This document shows, in pieces, positions 54,836 to 64,000 of a stretch of DNA of 64,000 nucleotides. The translations under genes were made by a program, and so were the position numbers. Position 1 is the stretch's first letter; every line of letters starts with the position of its first letter. The DNA comes from Alitta virens (taxonomy: Eukaryota; Annelida; Polychaeta; Phyllodocida; Nereididae). The notes beneath the pieces were generated by a model. The model ran no database searches. It was not told where the DNA came from and saw only the letters and a list, made by a program, of their open reading frames with translations. The stretch spans positions 35,836,336 to 35,900,335 of the forward strand of contig OW028580.1 in the NCBI GenBank assembly GCA_932294295.1, in the 5' to 3' direction.

Positions 54836-55078
54836 ACCTGTTCAAGCTTGAGCCTTTCTCAACTCCCTGGGGAGCGTACACCCAGCACGCATCAAATTAT
54901 GGTGCTTCATGGGTCAAGCACTCACAATTGCCATCTCTGCCTATAGCCAAGTACCCATTTACACCTTGGTGGAGTGGAGCAAAGAGTTACGGAGGATCTG
55001 CTCAGTTCCTCCATGCCATGGCTGGAGCTCGAACCTACAACCTTGCGAGCACCTTGACCGCTTGGCCAAGGCACCTCT
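54836..55078 (-). mobile_element. tRNA-derived SINE (family C)
   Basis: On the - strand the head GAGGTGCCTTGGCCAAGCGG then GGTTGTAGGTTCGAGCTCC resembles a leucine/serine-type tRNA. The body is GCTCCACTCCACCAAGGTG then TAAATGGGTACTTGGC, and the element ends near CTCAAGCTTGAAC. It lies in the first intron of the cyclase-family gene. Related core pieces occur near 33775 and 49815. Confidence 0.65.
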
Positions 55079-55423
55079 CTGGCATTAGATACAGTCACAC
55101 CAAAAAGTATGCAAACGCTTTCAGAGTTTGATGCAAAATCCAACTGAAATACAACTAATTTAGCTGAGCTTGGTATTGAAATATCTTGCCCAAGTCCAAA
55201 TATGCCTAATAAAAATTTTCAGAATGTCAGAAAAATATCTGAATTATTTCAGCTTAATTGCGTTATCAGGGCAATATTTCATTAAAAATTAGAATAACGC
55301 TAATCTAGTGCGATCTTACAAAAAATATTGTAGGCTTACATATAAAATGTGCATGGAAATTAACATATCTACATTGTATTACCTGAACATAATAACCTCG
55401 AATGTCTATGATATTCTACTTAC

Positions 55424-55490
55424 TGTATGCCAAATTGCTCCCCAAGCAGTTAATTCGTCAGTTGCTGTCTCTCGTATGGAATAGCAGGTA
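55424..55490 (-). other. Probable 5' untranslated exon of the cyclase-family gene
   Basis: On the - strand this stretch ends in GGCATACA followed by a consensus GTAAGT donor at 55423. It lies about 30 nt downstream of a TATA-like box. The matching acceptor is at 54547, nine nucleotides before the start codon. The 5' boundary is estimated from the TATA distance, not seen. The exon-intron-ATG arrangement is an inference. Confidence 0.55.
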
Positions 55491-55516
55491 TTATCTGTGC
55501 TGTAATTAATACCAGC

Positions 55517-55530
55517 CCCTTATATATAAA
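55517..55530 (-). promoter_or_regulatory. TATA-like box of the cyclase-family gene
   Basis: The - strand reads TTTATATATAAGGGG, a strong TATA-box match, about 25-35 nt before the inferred untranslated exon. The surrounding DNA is A/T rich, so part of the match could be chance. Its position relative to the donor at 55423 supports it. Confidence 0.5.
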
Positions 55531-57240
55531 TATATAAGGAAGTTAGAGTATTCCCCACCCTCTTCATTTAGTGTACACAGGCAGGTCACGTGTAGGTACA
55601 TTAGGCTTAAGTTGAAAATCTTGTTACGTGATTCAGCAACTTTTGGAAAATGCTATTATTGATTTGCTACTGAAATTAATTTGAAACTGGAAATAAAACA
55701 TTTGTTCTCCAGGCATGATAAGCAATATTTAGGCCTACTCCTAATTGGTAAAACAAATTGCATCCTACTTTATCCTGCGTCATGCTGTTCGTGATAAAAT
55801 TCTGAAAGGTCATGTTTTTTTTTAAATTATTATTAACAATCGGGTTCATTTAAACATGCCCACTTAAAGATATATTGTCCTTAGTTTAACAATTGGCGAC
55901 TGTTTATTTTTGTATTCTTATCAAATCAAATTAAGTTATCAAGACGTGTGCAAAAGAAGGTCGCCAGTCCAGCTAAATTATCATACTACAATGAAAAATG
56001 TAGAAAGTGAGATCTCATATAAAAAAAAAAATTATATTACTGGACTGTGCTTATTTCACATTGAAATACCTTGTGCTACATTTACAATATTCTCAATGTA
56101 ACATGAATATTTGATTTGGATTAAGGGCAAGGTTGGTTATGTTCATTACCAATTAAATTATAACGAAAAAATATATGTGTACACAAACTGCAATTAAGGT
56201 AAGTTTATGCCTGATGGTATTGCAATCGGTACCATATGTTATGTATTTCTACTTCGTATCTGTCAGCAATAGATAAAAAATTGACTTGAAGTTTGTGTTC
56301 CCTACAGTTTCCACTGATGCATTCAGATTGTAAATTACAGCAGATTTCATAGAATTGGAACTAAACCCCATGTAAACCCAGGACACCAATTGGTTATGGG
56401 ATTGATTTAACCGATGGGAGTCCCGGAATCGCATGGGTGGGGGCCTAGCTCAGTGGTAGCCCGGGTTCAATACCTGGTCGAGCCTAAGTTGGATGTCTGT
56501 TTCATCCTTCATCTAATTGCCATGGTCCCTGCCTGTCCTAATTAGCCCATCATGTGCAGAAATACAGGACATAAAGCCTTAATCCAGCAACCAACCAAAT
56601 CCGGGAATGATATCTTCTAGAGTTTAGTGACATACTATTCTGCATCAGGGGTGAGGGGTATGCAAGTCTACTTTGTTGCACCGTGACTTTTCCTCGGGTG
56701 TACAAGTGGCGGCAGTTAATGTGTGGACACTTGTCAAGAGGTTAAGTAATGGTGGATCATTGATGAAAAACAAATTTAAAATTTTTATGATAAACTTGTA
56801 CTGATATGTGAAATAAATTTAAAACTGTGTAACAGAGCACAAATGTTCCAAAAGAAGTGTATAGAAAAAACGTCATTTTCAAATTCATGAATTTCAGGAT
56901 GATTTGCATTGATCATTCCCCCATTCTGTATCGCGACACCCCTGTTCTGCATCAGCTTCAATGTTCTCTTTCATCACGGATACCACATTTCTCACATTCA
57001 GAATTCAAAGCTCGAAGGTCAAAATTGTTGATGGGGTTGTCTGTGAACAACGTCTCTGTGAGTGAAAATGATTTCTACATTTTTATTTGAAAAATTCCCA
57101 GTTGCATGGCTACTTTTCCCTATGATTTTCTCTGTTTATATATATCATATCATTTTTATTTATTTCGTACCCAGTGGCGCACAGAAAATTGGAAATTTAT
57201 TTATAAATGATTTTTAAAAGATGTAGTTTAATTTACAGTT
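55531..57240. other. Intergenic, with one SINE
   Basis: Apart from the SINE at 56433, nothing is recognised. Short frames have no domain character. Confidence 0.45.
56433..56605 (+). mobile_element. SINE family A with deletion inside the tRNA-like head
   Basis: GGGGGCCTAGCTCAGTGGTA runs directly into GCCCGGGTTCAATACC, so the anticodon-arm part is deleted. The body and tail are intact. TCCCGGAAT before and TCCGGGAAT after resemble a target duplication. Confidence 0.82.
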
Positions 57241-57244
57241 TTAG

Positions 57245-57645
57245 TTTTAGGTTGATATATTAGTGCGGTTGCTCATATATAACCTTGTCCTATGTTCGGA
57301 AAGGGCTGATGGGATGCAGACTTTATTAAAAGATCTTGAAGCTTATTGTGGGAAGTGGCATTTAATATTAACTCTCACAAGAGTAAAAGTTATGATCTTC
57401 CATAAATCCGGCAAAAGCACATCCCATGATAGTCATGACTTAATTTTTGAAAATGAGAAACTAGAACTATTAAACTCATGCAAATATCTGGGTCATGTAA
57501 TTAGTAACTCTTGCAACATACTCAAGTGATGTATCACCCAAGCACAAAAAGCCATGTATGCTCTTAAAAAAAACACAAAGTCTACAGTTGGCTATCTTCA
57601 TCCGAAATTGAGTATCAAAATATTTGACACACACATATTAATGAA
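57245..57645 (+). pseudogene. Decayed LINE reverse transcriptase fragment
   Basis: The reading ERADGMQTLLKDLEAYCGKW then KVMIFHKSGKS and LLNSCKYLGHVISNS follows the post-catalytic part of non-LTR reverse transcriptases. The frame stops at 57527 and resumes nearby as AQKAMYALKKNTKSTVGYLH then PKLSIKIFDTHI. The catalytic YADD region reads LIYNLVLC, so two residues including catalytic aspartate are missing. The copy is dead. Confidence 0.75.
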
Positions 57646-58144
57646 TGAATGATTGAATTTTACCGACATGTTGAGGCAAAAAAATTAACAAATAAATACA
57701 TTTCTATGTTATATTCAAATGTAACGCAACAACACGGAAATCAGTTTATTAAATTCGATGAAAAGAGGAACAAGGAGTAAAAATATAATGCAATATTAAT
57801 ATATAGATATAACACAACACCAGTCAATATCACAGTCCTGTTTATTAGATTTTGATAAAAAAAATTTAAGGAGTCATATAATCACAATATTGATATAAGG
57901 ATAACATATATATATATATTATTGACTGCAGAGCATCAAAAAGATACATGTGTCATAAAAAAATAAAATACAAGGATAAAAATATAATATACATATATAT
58001 AATGATAAAGTGAAATAAAAGAACAATCTACATGAACATAATTTAGTTACATATTAAAAACAACTTTAAGCATATGAATAAAACGAGGCACCATCAATGT
58101 ATATATATATATACAATGTCATTTGATAATACCATATTATATGT

Positions 58145-58415
58145 TTTTATTTTGAAACCTGGTGTCACAGATTTCAGCCACAATGACACTCTTCTCATAT
58201 CAACTAGTCGTATCCCTCGTATCAGCGGTTTAGTCTGATCTGACATGACATCAATTATTTCTTTTGAGTAAACTTTGTGTCAGTGGTTTCTGCCAACCTG
58301 ACATACATGAACTTATTTCATTTGAAGAACCTTGGTGTCCGTGGTTTAGTTCCATCTGACCTACATGACTTTAATTCAATTATTGAACTTTGGTGTCCCA
58401 TCTGACATATTGACA
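58145..58415 (+). repeat. Degenerate 65-bp tandem repeat
   Basis: About four units containing GAACCTTGGTGTC, GGTTTAGTTCCATCTGAC and ATGACTTTAATTCAATT. Divergence is high. Confidence 0.65.
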
Positions 58416-58454
58416 CCTCACATATTATCCTCAGGGGACGTCCAGTTTTAGAAT

Positions 58455-59530
58455 GTACATTTATAATAATTATTATTTTATTACTTTTAGGGAATAGTGT
58501 CTGTACGGTTGCGTCTACTCATACAAGTCATAATATATCTGCCAAGAGCATTGATTACTTTATGCTGACTGCTTGACATAATACTGATGAATTTTTTAAT
58601 CTCATTGTTTATGTGGTTCATGTCTAGCATTTCTTCATAGAGCACTATAGTGTTCATGTCTCCCATAGAACACTTCAAGAGAAAGTGTTGCTTGGACTCC
58701 AACATCTATCTTCAGCTAGAGATTTAGGCCTAGTGTATCTCCCAGTCTCAATGGCTAAGGTTGTGGGAGCTTAGTCTAAAACTAGTAAGGAATAGCGCAT
58801 TGTTTACATTCGTAATTGTTGTAAGATAGTCTTCAAATTTGAATTCTTTTTTGAACAATTTGTAAGTTCTTAGCTTAAGATTTGTTATGCTATCTTGTAT
58901 TACAGCTATACATTCATCCAGATAGTTTCTATGGATAATTTATTTGAAGCTAGGAGTTAGGCTGTCTTCTATTGATTGTGCCTCCAAACATGAAATTAGC
59001 CTTTTCGAGAATGTTTCTTACTATTGTGCACCAATTTGACTGACCCACATTGTGATATTCTAGGAATGATTTGTATGCCTCCTTAACTATGTGAGGGTGG
59101 GGTCCTAGCTCAGTGGTAGCGCGCTGGGCTTCCAACCACAGGGTCCCAGGTTCAATTCCCGGTCGAGCCTATGTTGGATGGCTGTTTCATCCTTCGTCTC
59201 ATTGCCATAGTCCCTACCTGTCCTAATTAGCCCATCAGGTGCAGAAATACAGGACGTAAAGCTCTAATCTACCACCACCATCTTCACTATGTGTGTCTCT
59301 TCAAGAAGAGAGAATTCTACTCCAAAAATTAATAAATCTTGTTTTAAATTGAAGAACTAATGGGAATCGACTTGGGCATATACTGCTACAGTTGTTGTAG
59401 AACGTTTGATACTAAGATACTTTTTAATGTATGCAAGTTGTATGTTCTCCATTTCGGCAATTTCTTTATTTTCATACCATATTTCGCTGGCATATTCCAA
59501 TACTCGAATTTAGTTCTCAACTTCCATCTT
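58455..59530 (-). pseudogene. Decayed LINE C-terminal region, opposite orientation, with a SINE inside
   Basis: On the - strand, in order: VLEYASEIWYENKEIAEMEN then IQLAYIKKYLSIKRSTTTVA (about 59495-59375), AYKSFLEYHNVGQSNWCTIV (within 58950-59080) and QHFLLKCSMGD ... SSQHKVINALGRYIMTC (58500-58700). These are the successive conserved blocks after the reverse transcriptase domain of non-LTR elements. Stops break the frame, and the SINE at 59094-59281 splits it. The tail is A/T rich near 58460. It would continue logically from the + strand fragment ending at 57645. Confidence 0.75.
59094..59281 (+). mobile_element. SINE family A inserted in a LINE remnant
   Basis: The complete head has box A TAGCTCAGTGGTAGCGCGCT and box B GGTTCAATTCC, followed by the body and a CTACCACCACCAT tail. 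The target duplication CTTAACTATGTG / CTTCACTATGTG flanks it (59082-59093 and 59282-59293). LINE sequence on the - strand continues on both sides. Confidence 0.88.
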
Positions 59531-59534
59531 TATT

Positions 59535-59915
59535 AAAGGTCCGTAAAATTTGCACATTAAAATAATGATATAAATCAATACTGCCTTCTTGTCTCATGAT
59601 ATTTTTCACCATTTACATACCCACTTTTGCGCAACAATTTAGTTTTAATTTACAATAAATAATATAAATATTATGTAAACAAACCCAGTGATGATGTCAC
59701 AATACTGAACAATGGTGATGATGTCATTTCCATTGTGTTTCCAATGTTTTGGTCTGGATTTTCTCTCAATGTATAATTCATTTTTAAGTCATTAATGTCT
59801 TATAAGATCATTAATTCACACAAATTTAGTGTGCCTTGATTAATAAAGGTAATTTTCAACTGTTTCATAGCATCTTAGAAAATTGCAAATTTGACAGACA
59901 GTGCACCTTTAAATT
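59535..59915. mobile_element. Inverted-repeat MITE, longer copy
   Basis: The right end GCAAATTTGACAGACAGTGC then ACCTTTAAA is the reverse complement of the left end of the 48742 copy. Its own left end (AAAGGTCCGTAAAATTTGCAC) is partly eroded. About 110 bp of interior is near-identical to the other copy. No coding frame. It abuts the LINE remnant ending near 59530. Confidence 0.7.
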
Positions 59916-59997
59916 GTCTTTGTGATACTTTTGACTCTGAAAGGTTTGCATGTATGTGTATATTTGTTACTCAATGTAGACCAGTAGAATAAATGCC

Positions 59998-60105
59998 TGG
60001 GCACTCTTCATGAGCTACATGTGTGTCACACTATCACAACTCCGGATGTCTGTCCAGATGTTAAATTAATTGTGTCTTGTACATGGTGTTTAATCTGGCT
60101 CTGCT
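59998..60105 (+). mobile_element. SINE family B fragment
   Basis: GGGCACTCTTCATGAGCTAC, GTCCAGATGTTAAATTAATT and GTACATGGTGTTTAATCTGG follow the early body of the 3148 copy. The remainder is lost. Confidence 0.5.
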
Positions 60106-62365
60106 AGGGACCCTTGATTCTTCAGGGTCCCTGGAAACTGACCTACTTGTGCGATATCGCTTCGCACGTACAATGTATTGCTGACTAAACAAATTAGTTC
60201 AATGTTCACCACTTGTAAAAACTTACCAGATATATTTTCAAGTAATATTCCCAAAAACGATTGCCAGAACATCTTGACAACATTCAGTATTGTAGAACAT
60301 GTTGTCACAAGGTGATAACATCGACTCCCAAAATTTCAGCTTGGGTTGAGATAATATTCCCACAGACATTACCAAACAATTAACACAACATTTTAATTAT
60401 CATTTTAACTTGCCACATTTCAAAAATGTGGACCCTAGAAAAGAAGCAGAAGTATTATTAATGATATTACCAAAAATACTTTTCAACATAATTTCACCAT
60501 GTGAAATGCATTATAAAAATATTGCAGTAACATTCCTACAATATTTTTTGGCTGCTTCCTATTTTTGGGACCCATTATGACCTATGATGACCCCTGCCTG
60601 TAGCAGGAGTACCATTGGTAACAAAATAAAATATTCCAGTCCTATCAGAATGACAGGATTTTATTCAAATTTGCAATGAAAGATAAAATATAAATAAAGG
60701 TTTCCCTTACTAAAATACAAATAAAATCTGATCATTTTGGTGACCATGTTTCATTGAGCATTTACAAGTTTACTTGTATATATCAAAGGGTGACTCATAT
60801 AAACTAAAACTAAAAAAGTAAGTTGAATGATTCTTTATTGTTGAAATATAAACGATCAAAACATTGTTAGATAATAATGAAGGCTGGTGGTCTCAGAACT
60901 AAAATTCAGTTACTTTGAGACCACATCTTACATGAAAATGATGAGGGTGAGAGGAGTGAGATGAAGATCAGAAAATATCACAACAAGAAAAAGGTCAGCT
61001 GATGGACTTTCACAACAAGAAATTTCTTTATTGCTTTATTTCATTTCATTACAAATTAATGTAAATGTACTGACTAGCCTAAGACAGATAAAATTAATAC
61101 GAGTAAAATTTAAAATAGTTCCATAAAATTTTGGGAGTCTTTACTTTTATTTCTGAATCATGACATTGTGTGGTCTTATAACCTTGTCTTGAAGTGCAGT
61201 TTCACTGTACATTTACCATAGTTGATGCAATCAATCAAACAAGTGTAGCATAGCTTATCATAGACATATTGTGTCCATAAATGTATTGATCATCATAGCA
61301 CGTGATAAAACACTCGATAGAGGCTTCACACCTGGACATCCATGTTATAGGAGACATGAATTATTTATACCATCTGAATATTGGATGCAAATACCACAAC
61401 AGCAGGAATGCACTAGTACTTAGGCAAATTAGCACATGCCCTAGGGTGGTCTAAAGTGCAGAAATTAATTGGGTTTACAATGAAACAAGAAAGAATTAGA
61501 CAGTGCATGATAATTTATTCATTTATATTCTTTACAAATGTATTCATTTATATTCAATACATATTTGTTGTAATTGATTACTATTAATCAATATTATCAA
61601 TTGTTGATTTATTTTTTTGGTGAATTATTATAAAATATATGCACGTACACAAAGGAGAGTTATATTATCAAAAACAAATTTTCATACGGTTAATTTCTTT
61701 GCAATTGTTATTATTTTATAGGCATTTTGCTGCTTCATATATTGGTAATTTTTACATGATTCCAACTGAAATCATATGCAACTATAACTGATGTATAAAA
61801 ATAAAAACACTCTATTAAACTTATAAAAACAGTAATTAAGGTCAATCGTTTTATTTTTTATTTTTTCATTTTCTGTAACCTTGAAGGAGAATTAAAAACA
61901 AGCCGGCCATGTGACTTTTCATTGTCATAAAAATATCGATTTCAAAATGATGACCATATTTCACCAAAACAAAATGAGTTAAGGTGATATTTTATCTATA
62001 ATAGCATCGGAAACATGACAATTGTGGACATGCACGAGTGTGATAAAATATGATATACATTTTATCATATTTTTATATTAGCATGCAATAAACCAATCTT
62101 TGCATGCAATTAAGTAAACGAGTAATAATCAAGAATCATCTTATTAAACAGAGGAAGTCACATTGAATAATGGTATCTATAAATTAGATGCATACAATTT
62201 AATATTCATCATCATTTTTAATGAGAAATGCGAGATATAGGGCAAATGCAGGTGCATGAAGATGGTGCATGAAGATGTAAACAAACAGGCGATAATGCAG
62301 GAGCCTAACAACAATGCAGTGTAAATATATGCTGGATGCGGGAATAAAGGTTGAACATTGGCTAT
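60106..62365. other. No feature recognised
   Basis: A/T-rich DNA upstream of the possible start exon at 62630. No conserved frame, RNA gene or long repeat was found. Confidence 0.45.
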
Positions 62366-62367
62366 GT

Positions 62368-62482
62368 GATGGCTGCAGCAGCAGCAGCAGTAACAGCAGG
62401 AGCAGTAGTAGTAGCATCAGCAGTAGCAGCAGCAGCAGCAGCAGCGGGAGCAGCAGTAGCAGCAGCAGCAGCGGCGGCGCTA
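62368..62482 (+). repeat. (AGC)n tract before the ATG/GTGAGT at 62630
   Basis: AGCAGCAGTAGCAGC-like units. If a gene starts at 62630 this would lie in its promoter or 5' untranslated region. The polyalanine translation is an artefact. Confidence 0.85.
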
Positions 62483-62629
62483 CTTAATGTATGCAATTGC
62501 AGGCGTCATCCCGACATTAGCATCACACAGCCGCATCCTGCTCACCAACATCCTCAACAGCAAGCCATCAATTGGTAGTGTATGTGATCAGTTCTATCTT
62601 CATCTTTGCAGCTTCATCAACCAGTAATC

Positions 62630-62632
62630 ATG
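62630..62632 (+). CDS. Possible ATG-only first exon of a further calmodulin-family gene
   Basis: ATG is followed at once by the donor GTGAGT, exactly as in the start exons at 39866 and 42686. The upstream 250 bp are less A/T rich than the surroundings and include an AGC tract, as a 5' untranslated region could. No 31-nt second exon ending in GCAG/GT was found before the window ends, so the rest would lie beyond 64 kb. A chance ATGGTGAGT is possible; the assignment is inference. Confidence 0.3.
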
Positions 62633-63806
62633 GTGAGTAGCGTTTACACTATCTTTCCGCATGTCTGTTTTCTTAGCAATGCGAGCATTTCTAATGTATA
62701 CCTTGAGAAAGACGCCGCAGCAGCAGCCACTAAACATTGTGCACTGATTTGTGAAACCATGGTGGATAGAACTCATCTCCCTGTTGTATCTTCAGCCGTT
62801 CACTGCACCAGATCTATGTTAAATAGCGATTGTATCTAACGCACATTTTGTGCAGTAAAATTGATATTGCGGATGATACAATACATTGAGTATGATGTGG
62901 AAAAAAACCTTATTTCACCAAACATGTCATTAACAAGAATTAGGCAGTCGGCACAAGATATGATTAGGAACGGATGAGTATTTTTAGTCTGGAAGGCAAG
63001 CAAGAGTCTAGTGGTGAAAAAAATAGCCGTATAGATGCAGGTGCGCTCTTTATGCTAAACACTCACACACCTAGCTCCTAGCACATGCCACGGGTGACCC
63101 CCAGCGCTCCCTGACCTCATTTGCATATGACCCCGGGGTAATTTATGCGACCTAGTTCCAAGGCAGCAGGCTCCGTTGCAGAGCAGTGCAGTGTAGAACA
63201 GCCAAACTGAGCATTATAAAGATCGGAAGCATACAATGGCTGCTGACTGCAATATTTTAGACTATTCTCAGAATTATTAGGCATGCATAAATATATTCCT
63301 TTGTTTGCTAGAATTCGGCTAAATTGCACTGTACATGTTCCCATGTTTCTGAACGTCCAACAAAGCATCACTAATGCAGGTTAATGCTATAATACTCAAC
63401 CATTTCATGGATATTACGACGCAATATATGTAGACAACAGCCTGATCTTGACGCTGGTTCTAGTTACCAATTAGTATGTAAGCTGTCCATCTCACCTTAC
63501 ATACATCTCTGCTATGTCTGTATCATTTTATACAGCAACACAAACGAATTTTATTACCTGATATTTTGCACTGGCCAGACTATATCTAGCAGGTACACAT
63601 ATGGCTAAATAGAGAGGAAAAATTAAACTAAAAAATAAACCTTTAATGCTATTATAGCAAAATATACAAAAGATTGCACTCCGTTATCACAGCAAATTTT
63701 CAAAGCTTTAGTGTTGACTAATATATTATTGTCGTAGCCATACAATTTATCAGGGATATTATTCCAGAAGAGGGCTAGCTGCACATAATTAAGCAACTGA
63801 AATTAG

Positions 63807-63822
63807 TAGTAGTAGCAGCAGT

Positions 63823-63869
<47 letters not shown>

Positions 63870-63905
63870 TAGTAGTAGCAGTAGAAGTAGCAGAAGTAGA
63901 AGCAG
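63807..63905 (+). repeat. (AGT/AGC)n tract
   Basis: Mixed AGT, AGC and AGA trinucleotides near the right edge of the window. Confidence 0.9.
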
Positions 63906-64000
63906 TACCAAAAATGGTAAATATGGTTTTCCCATATCATCTGCAACCTATAACATTGTGTTTGAAGATTATATTGCAGTAATATCAAAACAAAAGAACC

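Overview
The window is metazoan nuclear DNA. Genes are sparse and split by introns, and most of the sequence is tRNA-derived SINEs, decayed LINE fragments, short inverted-repeat DNA transposons and very long microsatellites, mostly (ATCT)n, (TATCC)n, (GATAA)n and (ACT)n. The gene architecture and repeat content suggest a marine invertebrate, possibly a deuterostome such as a hemichordate. Nothing in the sequence fixes the species, so this is a weak inference.

Layout. 1-31 kb has no convincing host gene. It holds minisatellites, microsatellites, SINEs and one decayed LINE 3' fragment. 32.6-48.4 kb is a head-to-tail cluster of three calmodulin-family genes on the + strand. All use the same intron positions. 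In the second and third genes the first coding exon is only the start codon, followed directly by a GTGAGT donor. The outer two genes have four intact EF-hand loops. The middle one is divergent and has lost key calcium ligands in at least three of its four loops. None of the three equals the nearly invariant animal calmodulin, so these look like lineage-specific paralogues. A fourth ATG/GTGAGT start at 62.63 kb may be the first exon of another member that continues beyond the window.

53.1-55.5 kb (- strand) holds a complete two-coding-exon gene for a secreted cyclase-family (kynurenine formamidase/isatin hydrolase-like) metal hydrolase. It has a signal peptide, the HxGTHxDxPxH motif, a C-terminal hydrophobic tail and a TATA-like promoter with a 5' untranslated exon. 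57.2-59.5 kb holds pieces of a non-LTR retrotransposon in opposite orientations, one carrying a nested SINE with its target duplication.

The most informative mobile DNA is a 151-bp palindromic element present three times in or beside the calmodulin cluster, a larger foldback element present twice (one copy split by a LINE 3' end), a 775-bp hAT-like element with a perfect 8-bp target duplication, and a pair of inverted-repeat elements at 48.7 and 59.5 kb.
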